A stretch of DNA of 58,113 bases from Petrotoga sp. 9PWA.NaAc.5.4 (lineage in GTDB: Bacteria > Thermotogota > Thermotogae > Petrotogales > Petrotogaceae). Both the position numbers and the translations under genes were made by a program. Of this stretch, positions 47,228 through 55,366 are shown piece by piece (within the stretch, counting starts at the first letter, position 1; each line of letters begins with the position of its first letter). The DNA lies in the NCBI RefSeq assembly GCF_002895485.1, contig NZ_AZRK01000006.1:1-58113 (forward strand), given 5' to 3'. The notes under the pieces are model-generated. The model made no database searches. It was given only the letters and a program-made list of their open reading frames with translations, and had not been told where the DNA came from.

Positions 47228-48241
47228 ATGGACAATATTGGAATAATGGGCTTAGGAGTTTACATACCTGATAATTATATTTATGCTGATGAAATAGCAA
47301 AAAGAACTAATATACCTCAATGGGTAATTGAAGAAAAATTCGGAATTCTAAAAAAACCTATTCCAGGTCCAAATGATACAACTAGTTTTATGGGAATTCA
47401 AGCTGCAAAGGACGCTCTTTCGGATGCAAATATTGATCCTAAAGATATTGATTTAGTTATTTGGAACGGAGCTCAACATAAAGACTATCCATGCTGGCTT
47501 GCAAGTTTAAAAGTAGCATATGAAATAGGAGCAACCAATGCTTGGGGATTTGATATGGAAGCTATGTGTGGTTCTATGATGGTAGGAATTGAAACAGCGA
47601 AGTCACTTATGATGAATAATGATAGTTTAAACACAGTTCTTCTTGTCAGTGGGTACAGGAACGGAGACTTAATAAATTATTCTGTTCCAGAAACATCTTT
47701 TATGTTTGATTTAGGAGCGGGTGGAGCTGCAATGATTTTGAAAAAAAATTTAAATAAAAACATAGTTTTAGAATCTTCTTTTAAAGGCGATGGATCTTTT
47801 TCTGAACAATGTGTAATAGAAGTAGGCGGAACTAAAAAGTGGCCCATGCAACCAGAAGATACCACAAAATATTATTTCACGGTCAACGACGCTGAGAAAT
47901 TTAAAGCTAATCTGAATGAAAAAACCATGCCAAATTTTTATTGGGTAATCAGAGATTCGCTAAAAAAATCTGGCTATGATGAAAAAGATATTGGTTATCT
48001 TGCCATTCTTCATTTTAAAAGATCTGCTCATAAAGCTGTCTTACAAGAATTAGGATTAAAAGAAAATCAGACAACTTATTTAGAAAACTATGGCCATCTT
48101 GGGCAAAATGATCAGGTTCTATCTATGAAATTAGCTATAAAAGACGGAAAATTAAAGTCTGGTGATTTAGTAGTAATGGTGGGAGCTGGATTAGGTTTCG
48201 TATGGGCAGCAACTACAGTAAAATGGGGCACTTTTAAATAA
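47228..48241 (+). CDS. 3-oxoacyl-ACP synthase III-like (thiolase superfamily) enzyme
   Basis: A 337-residue protein with the FabH/HMG-CoA-synthase fold: GIMGLGVYIPDNYIYADEIA at the start, and the active-site Cys C114 in EAMCGSMM. H262 lies in ILHFKRSAH, and a second histidine H290 (NYGHLGQ) sits where FabH has Asn (GNTS). KPIPGPNDTTSFMGIQAAKDAL resembles archaeal HMG-CoA synthases as much as FabH. It probably condenses or cleaves a short acyl thioester. It heads a cassette with a dehydrogenase, CoA-transferase and thiolase, so a CoA- rather than ACP-linked role is likely. The ATG follows GAAGGAG. Confidence 0.75.
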   Translation: MDNIGIMGLGVYIPDNYIYADEIAKRTNIPQWVIEEKFGILKKPIPGPNDTTSFMGIQAAKDALSDANIDPKDIDLVIWNGAQHKDYPCWLASLKVAYEIGATNAWGFDMEAMCGSMMVGIETAKSLMMNNDSLNTVLLVSGYRNGDLINYSVPETSFMFDLGAGGAAMILKKNLNKNIVLESSFKGDGSFSEQCVIEVGGTKKWPMQPEDTTKYYFTVNDAEKFKANLNEKTMPNFYWVIRDSLKKSGYDEKDIGYLAILHFKRSAHKAVLQELGLKENQTTYLENYGHLGQNDQVLSMKLAIKDGKLKSGDLVVMVGAGLGFVWAATTVKWGTFK

Positions 48242-48250
48242 TATATGAGT

Positions 48251-48452
48251 ACTTTATAAATAAAGATTTTTTAAAAATAAGCTTTTGAATTTATAGTGGG
48301 TTCAGGGTGGAGTTCTCTTCCCCATCTCTGACTAAAAGTATCGAAGAAGTTAAAGAAAAATAGAGAATATCTCAAAATTAGAATTATGGAAACATTTTAT
48401 AAAAATTCGATGCTAAATATTGGTAAAATCTGAATTTTAGAATTTCTAAAGT
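48251..48452 (+). repeat. 200-bp intergenic repeat upstream of the short-chain dehydrogenase
   Basis: A 202-bp copy that starts 10 bp after the previous stop. The 5' end ACTTTATAAAT is slightly altered, and the 3' end ATTTCTAAAGT is intact. The first hairpin core has decayed to AGGGTGGAGTTCT and the second to GACTAAAAGTATCG. The tail ends 20 nt before AGGAGG of the next gene. This is an older, diverged member of the family. Confidence 0.8.
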
Positions 48453-48484
48453 GAGTAAAAATCATAATTATAGGAGGCATTAAA

Positions 48485-49228
48485 ATGGATAGAATGAAAG
48501 GAAAGGTTTGTGTGGTAACAGGTGGAGCCAGGGGAATTGGTAGAAGTATAGTTGAAAAGTTTTCTGATGAAGGTGCAGAAGTTGTTTTCGCTATAGATAT
48601 GAACAAAGAACTTCTCGATCAATTAGATAAAGAAACCAAAAAAAATATAAGAGGATATCAGTTAGATGTTACAAATAGAGCTGATATTCAAGAATTTGTT
48701 AACAATGTAAAAGAGGAATTTGGAAGGATAGATGTACTTGTAAACAATGCTGGAATCACAAGGGATGCTTTATTGCAAAAAATGTCAGAAGAAGATTGGA
48801 ATTTAGTAATTGATGTTAATTTAAAAGGTGTATTCAATATGACTCAATTCGTTTCTAATCTCATGTTGGAAAACGGAAAAGGTAGCATAGTAAACATTTC
48901 TTCTATTGTAGGTGAAAGAGGAAATATCGGACAAACTAATTACTCGGCATCAAAAGGTGGAGTCATATCAATGACTTATACTTGGGCAAAAGAATTAGCT
49001 AGAAAAGGTGCAAATATAAGAGTTAATGCCATAGCTCCAGGATTCATAAAAACACCTATGACTGAAAAAATGCCGGAAAAAGTCTTAGAAAATATTCTTT
49101 CCAAAATCACTTTGAAACGTATGGGAGAACCGGAAGAGGTTGCTAATGCTGCATTATTTTTGGCTTGCGATGAATCTTCTTATGTAACGGGACATGTTTT
49201 AGATGTAAATGGAGGCACAGTTTTATAA
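48485..49228 (+). CDS. Short-chain dehydrogenase, FabG / 3-hydroxyacyl-CoA dehydrogenase-like
   Basis: A 247-residue classical SDR. The cofactor motif is TGGARGIG; the acidic residue in FAIDMN leaves NAD+ or NADP+ open. NNAG is present. The catalytic Ser lies in NISSIVG and Tyr-Lys in YSASK. The end GHVLDVNGGTVL is typical of FabG and acetoacetyl-CoA reductases. In this cassette it most likely interconverts a 3-oxoacyl and 3-hydroxyacyl thioester or acid. The ATG follows AGGAGG. It is not next to acpP or other fatty-acid genes. Confidence 0.85.
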   Translation: MDRMKGKVCVVTGGARGIGRSIVEKFSDEGAEVVFAIDMNKELLDQLDKETKKNIRGYQLDVTNRADIQEFVNNVKEEFGRIDVLVNNAGITRDALLQKMSEEDWNLVIDVNLKGVFNMTQFVSNLMLENGKGSIVNISSIVGERGNIGQTNYSASKGGVISMTYTWAKELARKGANIRVNAIAPGFIKTPMTEKMPEKVLENILSKITLKRMGEPEEVANAALFLACDESSYVTGHVLDVNGGTVL

Positions 49229-49251
49229 ATTTACGGAGGAGGAATAACGTA

Positions 49252-50568
49252 ATGTGGAAAGATAAATATAGAGAAAAATTAAGATCTCTTGATGAAGCAA
49301 TCTTATCATTACCCAAAAGATGTACAGTTATTGTAAGCATGGCTGCAGCTGAAGCCCAAGGTTTTTTAAGCAATGTACATAAATTCAAGAGTCACTTCGA
49401 AAAAATAAAGATAGTTACTTGCTTAGACACAGGTTATTATGATTTCTTTTTGAATAAAGACTATGAAGACAATTATCAATTGCATACCTGGTTTTTCTCT
49501 GATTCAACTAGAAAGTCAAAATATAAAGACGAATTAAAAATCTTAGATTTTATCCCCAATAATTTACACATGGCTGGTTTAGATAAAGTTATGGCAGAAA
49601 AAGAAGAAGGAAATACAGTAGTTTTTTGGGGAACCTCCGCACCTTTTCAAGAAAAAGCAGGTTATTTTAATTTAGGAATATCAAATGTATATGAAAAAGA
49701 TATAGCGGAAAATGCCGATATAGTTGTTATGGAAGTTAACGAAAAAATGCCTTTTGTACATGGTGACACTGAATGGCATATAAACAATGTTAATATGATA
49801 GTCGAATCAAGTTGGGAAATTCCAGAAATTCCAATAACCGAACCAAAGGAAGAAGAAAGGAAAATTGCTCAACATATAGCTGATCTTATTCCTGATGGAG
49901 CTACTTTACAGATAGGAATTGGTGGAATACCCAATGCTGTTGGAAAACTCCTTGAAGATAAAAAAGATTTAGGAGTTCACACAGAGATGCTAACGGAGTC
50001 TATGATAGATCTTTTTGAAAAAGGTGTCATAACAAATATGAAAAAATCTTTATGGAAGGGAAAGTTTATTATTGCTTTCGCCTTAGGTACTAAAAAAATG
50101 TACGATTTTATAAACAATAATCAAGGAGTTTTTGAACTTAGAGGTAGATACGTCAACGATCCTTATGTAGTATGCCAAAACGACAATATGGTTAGTTTGA
50201 ATACCGCGATTTCTGTAGATCTCACAGGCCAAGTTGTCTCTGAAGCTATAGGAACTCAACAAATTTCCGGACCCGGCGGACAATTGGATACTCACAGAGG
50301 AGCTATAAAGAGCAAGCATGGAAAAGGCATAATTGCACTGAGATCTACGGCAAAAAATGGAACTATTTCTACTATTGTTCCTATGCTACCCCAAGGGACT
50401 CCTGTTACAGTCCCAAGACATGATTTAGATTATGTGGCAACAGAATGGGGAATTGTTCATTTAAGAGGCAGAAGTGCTGGAGAAAGGGCGCGAAAATTAA
50501 TCTCTATAGCTCATCCGGATTACCGAAAGGAATTGGAGAAAAAAGCTATAGAAATGGGATTAATATAA
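49252..50568 (+). CDS. Class I CoA-transferase, 4-hydroxybutyrate / butyrate CoA-transferase-like
   Basis: A 438-residue protein, the same size as known 4-hydroxybutyrate CoA-transferases. The CoA-binding loop is GIGGIPNAVG, the predicted catalytic glutamate is E245 in HTEML, and the second loop is GPGGQLD. C-terminal RSAGERARKLISIAHPDYRKEL is a family signature. It should exchange CoA between an acyl-CoA (often acetyl-CoA) and a short carboxylate, activating the acid without ATP. The SD is GGAGGAGG. It is placed between a dehydrogenase and a thiolase and upstream of an importer. Confidence 0.88.
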   Translation: MWKDKYREKLRSLDEAILSLPKRCTVIVSMAAAEAQGFLSNVHKFKSHFEKIKIVTCLDTGYYDFFLNKDYEDNYQLHTWFFSDSTRKSKYKDELKILDFIPNNLHMAGLDKVMAEKEEGNTVVFWGTSAPFQEKAGYFNLGISNVYEKDIAENADIVVMEVNEKMPFVHGDTEWHINNVNMIVESSWEIPEIPITEPKEEERKIAQHIADLIPDGATLQIGIGGIPNAVGKLLEDKKDLGVHTEMLTESMIDLFEKGVITNMKKSLWKGKFIIAFALGTKKMYDFINNNQGVFELRGRYVNDPYVVCQNDNMVSLNTAISVDLTGQVVSEAIGTQQISGPGGQLDTHRGAIKSKHGKGIIALRSTAKNGTISTIVPMLPQGTPVTVPRHDLDYVATEWGIVHLRGRSAGERARKLISIAHPDYRKELEKKAIEMGLI

Positions 50569-50573
50569 AAATT

Positions 50574-50642
50574 TTTGAGGTATTTTTGAAAAAATCAAAC
50601 GTCAAAATATTCATAAAATCTGAGTGTCGTAATTTCTAAAGT
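50574..50642 (+). repeat. Partial 200-bp repeat: isolated 3' tail after the CoA-transferase gene
   Basis: This 69-bp piece matches only the tail of the element: TTTTTGAAAAAATCAAACGT, CAAAATATTCATAAAATC and the 3' end ATTTCTAAAGT. The head is missing. It lies 21 bp before a complete copy. Together they fill the 328-bp gap 50569-50896, which holds no gene. Confidence 0.75.
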
Positions 50643-50663
50643 AAGTAGTAAAATTCTTAGGCC

Positions 50664-50863
50664 CTTTAGAAATGAGAACCTTTTAAAAATAAGCTTTTGA
50701 ATTTATATAGCGAGGTTAGAGGATAGATCCCTCACCACACTCTCGATACAAGTAGCGAAGAAACTAAAAAATAAAGAACAGGTCAAAATCAGAATTGTGG
50801 AGGCGTTTTATAAAGATTTAACGTCAAACCATTGATAAAATTTGAATTCTAAAATTTCTAAAG
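50664..50863 (+). repeat. 200-bp intergenic repeat upstream of the thiolase gene
   Basis: A 200-bp copy bounded by CTTTAGAAAT at 50664-50673 and ATTTCTAAAG at 50854-50863. The head AATAAGCTTTTGAATTTATA is well kept, but the first hairpin is degraded to GAGGATAGATCCCTC and the second to CGATACAAGTAGCG. The tail reads ACGTCAAACCATTGATAAAA. The SD of the thiolase starts 21 nt after the element. Confidence 0.85.
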
Positions 50864-50896
50864 GCAGTATATAAAATTCTTATTAGGAGGTAAGAA

Positions 50897-52102
50897 ATGA
50901 ACAAAGTTTATATAATATCTGCAAAGAGAACCGCAATCGGCACCTTCGCAGGAACTTTAAAAGACATCTTGGCACCAAAGTTATGTGCAGAAGTGATTAA
51001 GAAAGTTATAGAAGATAGCAAAGTAAAGGTAGAAAATATTGATGAAGTGATTGTAGGTAATGTATTAATCGCAGGGCAGGGAATGGGACCAGGTAGACAA
51101 GCATCAATATATGCGGGTATACCAGAAGACAAACCTGCATATGTAGTAAATATGCTATGTGGAAGCGGTATGAAAAGCATAATGATTGGTGCTAATGATA
51201 TTAAAAATGGTGATGCAAATTTAGTTATAGCTGCAGGTATGGAAAGCATGTCAACAGCTCCTTACCTTCTACCTTATACTACACGATTCGGAACAAAATT
51301 CGGATCCTATCAAATTCAAGATCATATGATTTTAGACGGCCTAACAGATGTATTCAACAACTATCACATGGGAGTAACGGCTGAAAACGTTGCAAAAAAG
51401 TACAATATTTCTCGTGAGGAACAAGATGAGTTTGCATATAACAGCCAAATGAAAGCTAAGATGGCTATTGAATCTGGAAAATTTAAAGACGAAATTATCC
51501 CAATAGAGATAAAAACGAAAAAAGAATCCATTATTTTTGCACAAGACGAACATCCAAGGTTTGATTCTTCCTTAGATAAACTCGCTAAATTACAACCTGC
51601 ATTTATAAAAGATGGGACAGTAACTGCTGGAAATTCTTCAGGTATCAACGATGGAGCAAGTGCCATTTTGTTAGCTTCTCAAGAAACTGTCGAAAAATAT
51701 AATTTGACCCCTATAGCAGAATTGGTTGGTTACAATCAAGCAGGTGTTGATCCAGCATACATGGGATTAGGACCTGTTCCAGCTATCAAAGGTCTTTTGG
51801 AAAGGGTAAAGATACCTTTAGACCAAATAGAATTAATCGAATTAAACGAAGCATTCGCAGCTCAATCATTGGGAGTTATAACTGAACTATCAAGTATTTA
51901 TGGGAAATCAAAAGAATGGTTTTTGAACAGAACAAACGTTAACGGTGGAGCTATAGCATTAGGACATCCAATAGGTGCCTCTGGAAACAGAATAGTGGTA
52001 ACACTTCTTCATGAAATGAAAAAAAGAAATATCGAGTATGGTTTAGCTTCTTTGTGTATTGGTGGAGGAATGGGAACAGCAGTTGTTATAAAGAATGTTT
52101 AG
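50897..52102 (+). CDS. Thiolase (acetyl-CoA C-acetyltransferase type)
   Basis: A 401-residue thiolase. The nucleophile is C88 in NMLCGSGMK, H357 lies in NGGAIALGHPIGASGNR, and the second catalytic cysteine C387 is in SLCIGGGMG. Length and motifs match degradative or biosynthetic acetoacetyl-CoA thiolases. It cleaves a 3-oxoacyl-CoA to acetyl-CoA plus a shorter acyl-CoA, or condenses two acetyl-CoA. With the CoA-transferase and dehydrogenase upstream it completes a short-chain acid route. The ATG follows TTAGGAGG. Confidence 0.93.
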   Translation: MNKVYIISAKRTAIGTFAGTLKDILAPKLCAEVIKKVIEDSKVKVENIDEVIVGNVLIAGQGMGPGRQASIYAGIPEDKPAYVVNMLCGSGMKSIMIGANDIKNGDANLVIAAGMESMSTAPYLLPYTTRFGTKFGSYQIQDHMILDGLTDVFNNYHMGVTAENVAKKYNISREEQDEFAYNSQMKAKMAIESGKFKDEIIPIEIKTKKESIIFAQDEHPRFDSSLDKLAKLQPAFIKDGTVTAGNSSGINDGASAILLASQETVEKYNLTPIAELVGYNQAGVDPAYMGLGPVPAIKGLLERVKIPLDQIELIELNEAFAAQSLGVITELSSIYGKSKEWFLNRTNVNGGAIALGHPIGASGNRIVVTLLHEMKKRNIEYGLASLCIGGGMGTAVVIKNV

Positions 52103-52184
52103 TGAAAAAAAGAGGAGGCGATAAGAGACTTATTTTAACTTTTTTGTTTTAAGTTGAATTATCAAAATATTGGAGGTGAAACAA

Positions 52185-53414
52185 GTGAAAAGATTGTTTG
52201 TTGTGATGTTGAGCTTTATCATGATTTTTTCTTTCCTCATTGGAGCTGTAAATCCTATAAAAATAGGCGCTGTAAATCCATTAGGAGATATAACTGGTAA
52301 CCAATCCACTAAAGCCATGAAATTAGCAGTAAAAGAGATTAACGATGCAGGAGGGGTATTAGGTAGACCTATAGAACTCATAGTTATAGACGATGAGATG
52401 AATCCAGCAAAAGGTGCTGCTGCAATTGAAAGGCTTGCAACAGTTGAAAGAGTAGATTTTTTTGTGGGTGGAATGGGTAGTGGAGTTCATTTAGCTCAAA
52501 TCCCTATTTTGAAAAAATATCAAAAAATCACTGTATGGATAGGAGCAGCTTCACATCAAGCTGAAATAGCTATTGGTCCAAATGCAGATTGGTACTTTCA
52601 TCTTCATCCTTGGGATTACCAACAAGGAGAAGGTTACGGTTTAGGCTGGAGAGAAATTAATGAAGCATATCCAGATTTAAATATTAGCAAAATTTTCCTT
52701 GCTTACGAAGAAGGGGCTTTTGGTACTGATTCATATACTGCATATTTAGATCTATATGAACAGGCTAAGAAAGGAGAAGGCCCTTGGAGAGGAATAATGG
52801 ATGAATTTAAAGGTGCTTCCTTCAAAAGTGCTGCCCTGGGAGGAGGAGATTATAGGGCGATGCTGAATCAAGCTAAATCCTTTAACCCCGACCTTTTTGT
52901 ATGGGCAGGATATGACGCTGATGCTATACCAATTGTTGCTCAAGCTAAAGAAATAAATTTCCAACCTCAATTATTTGTAGGTGCACCTCCGGGATGGCCA
53001 GCTGATTTTGGTAAAAATCCATTATCCAATAACGTAATCTTATATGGTATGTGGTCTCCAACTTTAAATCAAGTTAGTCCAGCTGCAAAGCACTTTTATG
53101 ATGCCTATGTTGAAATGTGGAAAGAAGAGCCTGCAACATACTTTGCTCCTTTGGGATACATGAACATTTATTTCTTAGTTGAAGGTATTAAAAAAGCAGG
53201 AACTTTAGATAAAGAACCTTTAATTAAAGCCCTACAAAGTTTGGAATTCGAAGATACCGCTTTAGGAGAACCTTTGAAGATACAACCGAGTAATATAATT
53301 AAAAATCAAGGGTTTAAATATCAAAAAATTTTACAGTGGCAAAATGGGAAACAAGAAGTTATCTGGCCTTTAGATTTACAAACCGCTGATTTAGTTTATC
53401 CATTTACTTTCTAA
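52185..53414 (+). CDS. Branched-chain-amino-acid-type (LIV) ABC transporter substrate-binding protein
   Basis: A 409-residue type I periplasmic binding protein. The GTG at 52185 is chosen because GGAGGTGAAA stands before it; a TTG at 52170 precedes that SD. A signal peptide (KRLFVVMLSFIMIFSFLIGA) is followed by the mature fold with GDITGNQSTKAMKLAVKEIN, GGVLGRPIELIVIDDE and DLFVWAGYDADAIPIVAQAK. No lipobox cysteine is present. LIV-family receptors also bind short carboxylates, amides and aromatic acids, and the acyl-CoA genes upstream make a carboxylate plausible. The N-terminus repeats GAVNP twice. Confidence 0.88.
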   Translation: MKRLFVVMLSFIMIFSFLIGAVNPIKIGAVNPLGDITGNQSTKAMKLAVKEINDAGGVLGRPIELIVIDDEMNPAKGAAAIERLATVERVDFFVGGMGSGVHLAQIPILKKYQKITVWIGAASHQAEIAIGPNADWYFHLHPWDYQQGEGYGLGWREINEAYPDLNISKIFLAYEEGAFGTDSYTAYLDLYEQAKKGEGPWRGIMDEFKGASFKSAALGGGDYRAMLNQAKSFNPDLFVWAGYDADAIPIVAQAKEINFQPQLFVGAPPGWPADFGKNPLSNNVILYGMWSPTLNQVSPAAKHFYDAYVEMWKEEPATYFAPLGYMNIYFLVEGIKKAGTLDKEPLIKALQSLEFEDTALGEPLKIQPSNIIKNQGFKYQKILQWQNGKQEVIWPLDLQTADLVYPFTF

Positions 53415-53432
53415 AAATAGTTGTAGTTTAAA

Positions 53433-53466
53433 AAAGGTGGCTGGATTTTGCCTTCCAGCCCCTTTT
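53433..53466 (+). terminator. Hairpin between binding-protein and permease genes
   Basis: GGCTGGA (53439-53445) and TCCAGCC (53454-53460) form a perfect 7-bp stem, and flanking AAAAGG and CCTTTT extend it with one mismatch. It stands between the binding-protein gene and livH. Such a structure commonly lets the binding protein be made in excess over the membrane parts, by partial termination or by protecting the upstream mRNA. Confidence 0.7.
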
Positions 53467-53495
53467 AAATAAAAGCTTTTAAGGTGGTGTTCAAC

Positions 53496-54422
53496 TTGGA
53501 GAAATCTATTTTCCGAATAAACAAAACATTTTTAGCTTTCATAATTTTTTTAATAGTAGTTGCAGTATGGAATCCTTTGGCATTAATATATGGAATCCAA
53601 AGAGGTGGATTATATTCACTGATAGGATTACCTTTAGCATTAATATTAGGCATTGTGGGGATATTAAATTTAGCTCACGGAGATTTTTTAACTTTAGGAT
53701 TATACATCGGATACATTTTTTTTAATTTGTGGGATGTTGACCCATTAATTTCATCAATTCCTTTATTTTTTATATTCTTTTTTATTGGTATTGGTTTATA
53801 TTTAATTTCTATTAGATATGTATTAAAAGCAGGACATTTGAATCAACTATTATTAACGTTTGGTATATCAATGATACTTATAGAATTCATCAAAATAATA
53901 TGGACAACTAGACCAAGAAGTGTTTATACTCCTTATGCCTCAACATCTATTCCTGTAGGGAACCTTTCTATAGGAATTTATGAATTTATTTATCCTGTTG
54001 TTGCAATAGCCATACTCATTCTTCTTCAACTATTTTTAAAGAAAACCCGGCTGGGACAAGCCGCTTCTGCAGTAGGTCAAAATCCTAAGGGTGCAGAAAT
54101 AATCGGGATAAATACTAATTTTGTTTATCTGATGGTTTTTAGTATCGCCTTTGGGATTATTGGTATAGCTGCATCAATTATGCTTCCAAGAACTCCCGTT
54201 TTTCCTTTGTCAGGGAATTCTTTTACACTTAAGTCTTTCGCCCTTGCAGCCATGGCTGGATTAGGAAATTTAAAAGGCATATTAATAGGTGGAATTACCC
54301 TTGGGGTTGCTGAAGCTATAGTTCAATCTATTCCAGGTTATAGTGGCTGGTCAGACGTCGTATTCTTCGGTGTCCTGATAGTAGTCATATTGATAAATGC
54401 CAATAGGAGGCTTGAATCATGA
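53496..54422 (+). CDS. livH: LIV-type ABC transporter permease (LivH)
   Basis: A 308-residue inner-membrane permease with about eight spans. The TTG at 53496 follows AAGGTGGTG; GTG codons inside that SD are rejected. ILGIVGILNLAHGDFLTLG near residue 45-70 and the late block FALAAMAGLGNLKGILIGGI, followed by GVAEA, are LivH signatures. It pairs with LivM, whose ATG overlaps its stop (ATGA). The transported solute is unknown, so the liv symbol denotes family only. Confidence 0.85.
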   Translation: MEKSIFRINKTFLAFIIFLIVVAVWNPLALIYGIQRGGLYSLIGLPLALILGIVGILNLAHGDFLTLGLYIGYIFFNLWDVDPLISSIPLFFIFFFIGIGLYLISIRYVLKAGHLNQLLLTFGISMILIEFIKIIWTTRPRSVYTPYASTSIPVGNLSIGIYEFIYPVVAIAILILLQLFLKKTRLGQAASAVGQNPKGAEIIGINTNFVYLMVFSIAFGIIGIAASIMLPRTPVFPLSGNSFTLKSFALAAMAGLGNLKGILIGGITLGVAEAIVQSIPGYSGWSDVVFFGVLIVVILINANRRLES

Positions 54423-55354
54423 GAAATATTTTAATATTTATTATAGCCACTTTAATATTAATATCTTTACCTTTTTTTACAGGAGCTTATTTTCTACATG
54501 TTCTAATGACAATTTTAATATATATGACCTTAGCATTAAGTTGGGATATAATGTTGAGAACCGGGCAATTATCTTTTGGTATAGCGGGTTTTTTTGGAGT
54601 TGGTGCATATGCTTCCATAATTACTTTTTCAAATTTTGGATTTTCTCCTATCTTAAGCATTTTTTTTGCTGCAGGCTTGGTAGCTTTAATAGCTGCTGTA
54701 TTAGGTTTCGCAGTCCTTAAATTAAGAGAAATTTATTTCGCAATCACAACTTTGGCTCTGACTATGGTTTTTTCTGTAATTATAAGAAACATCCCAAAAT
54801 TGACAGGCGGTGCAAGTGGTAAAGTTTTATCAAATGTTATTTTTAATGGAGACTCCACAAAAATATATTGGTTAATATTATCAATAGCTTTAATAACAAT
54901 AATAATATCGGAAGTTTTTACCAAAACCAGAATACAGTTTGCTATTAATTCTATAAGAAACGATGAAATAATAGCTAAATCTAGCGGAATAAATATATTC
55001 AAGTACTTAATTTTTGTTTTTATTATAACTTCAGCACTTCAAGGGGCGACTGGTGCTATTTATGCTCAACAGTATGGATTTGTTTCACCTGAAACAACAT
55101 TTTCTTTAGATTTTCTACTATTACCTATGGCTATGGCACTTGTTGGAGGAATATATTCTACCTGGGGAGCCGTAATAGGAGCTATAATTTTAGGTTTTGC
55201 TTCAGAATATCTAAAACTCATAATGCCCTATGGCCACTTAATTATCTACGGAGTAATGATAGTTTTAATAATACTATTTTTACCGAATGGAATATACGGT
55301 ACAATAATAGATAAAATGTATGCACGTAAAGCAGAAGCAAAGAGCAAAACTTAG
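54419..55354 (+). CDS. livM: LIV-type ABC transporter permease (LivM)
   Basis: A 311-residue permease with eight to nine spans. ALSWDIMLRTGQLSFGIAGF and FFGVGAY near the N-terminus, and ALVGGIYSTWGAVIGAI near residue 240, are LivM signatures. It overlaps livH by 4 bp and is followed 12 bp later by the first ATPase. Its ATG is preceded by AGGAGG within livH. Confidence 0.87.
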   Translation: MRNILIFIIATLILISLPFFTGAYFLHVLMTILIYMTLALSWDIMLRTGQLSFGIAGFFGVGAYASIITFSNFGFSPILSIFFAAGLVALIAAVLGFAVLKLREIYFAITTLALTMVFSVIIRNIPKLTGGASGKVLSNVIFNGDSTKIYWLILSIALITIIISEVFTKTRIQFAINSIRNDEIIAKSSGINIFKYLIFVFIITSALQGATGAIYAQQYGFVSPETTFSLDFLLLPMAMALVGGIYSTWGAVIGAIILGFASEYLKLIMPYGHLIIYGVMIVLIILFLPNGIYGTIIDKMYARKAEAKSKT

Positions 55355-55366
55355 GAGGAATACTCG

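Noticed and set aside
49252-50568. Apparent loss of the catalytic glutamate in the CoA-transferase (Ser at residue 321 in NTAISVDLTGQV)
   Set aside because: That position is conserved as Glu in relatives but is not the nucleophile. The catalytic Glu fits E245 in HTEML, 20-odd residues after the GIGGIPNAVG loop, at the position expected from the 438-residue family members.
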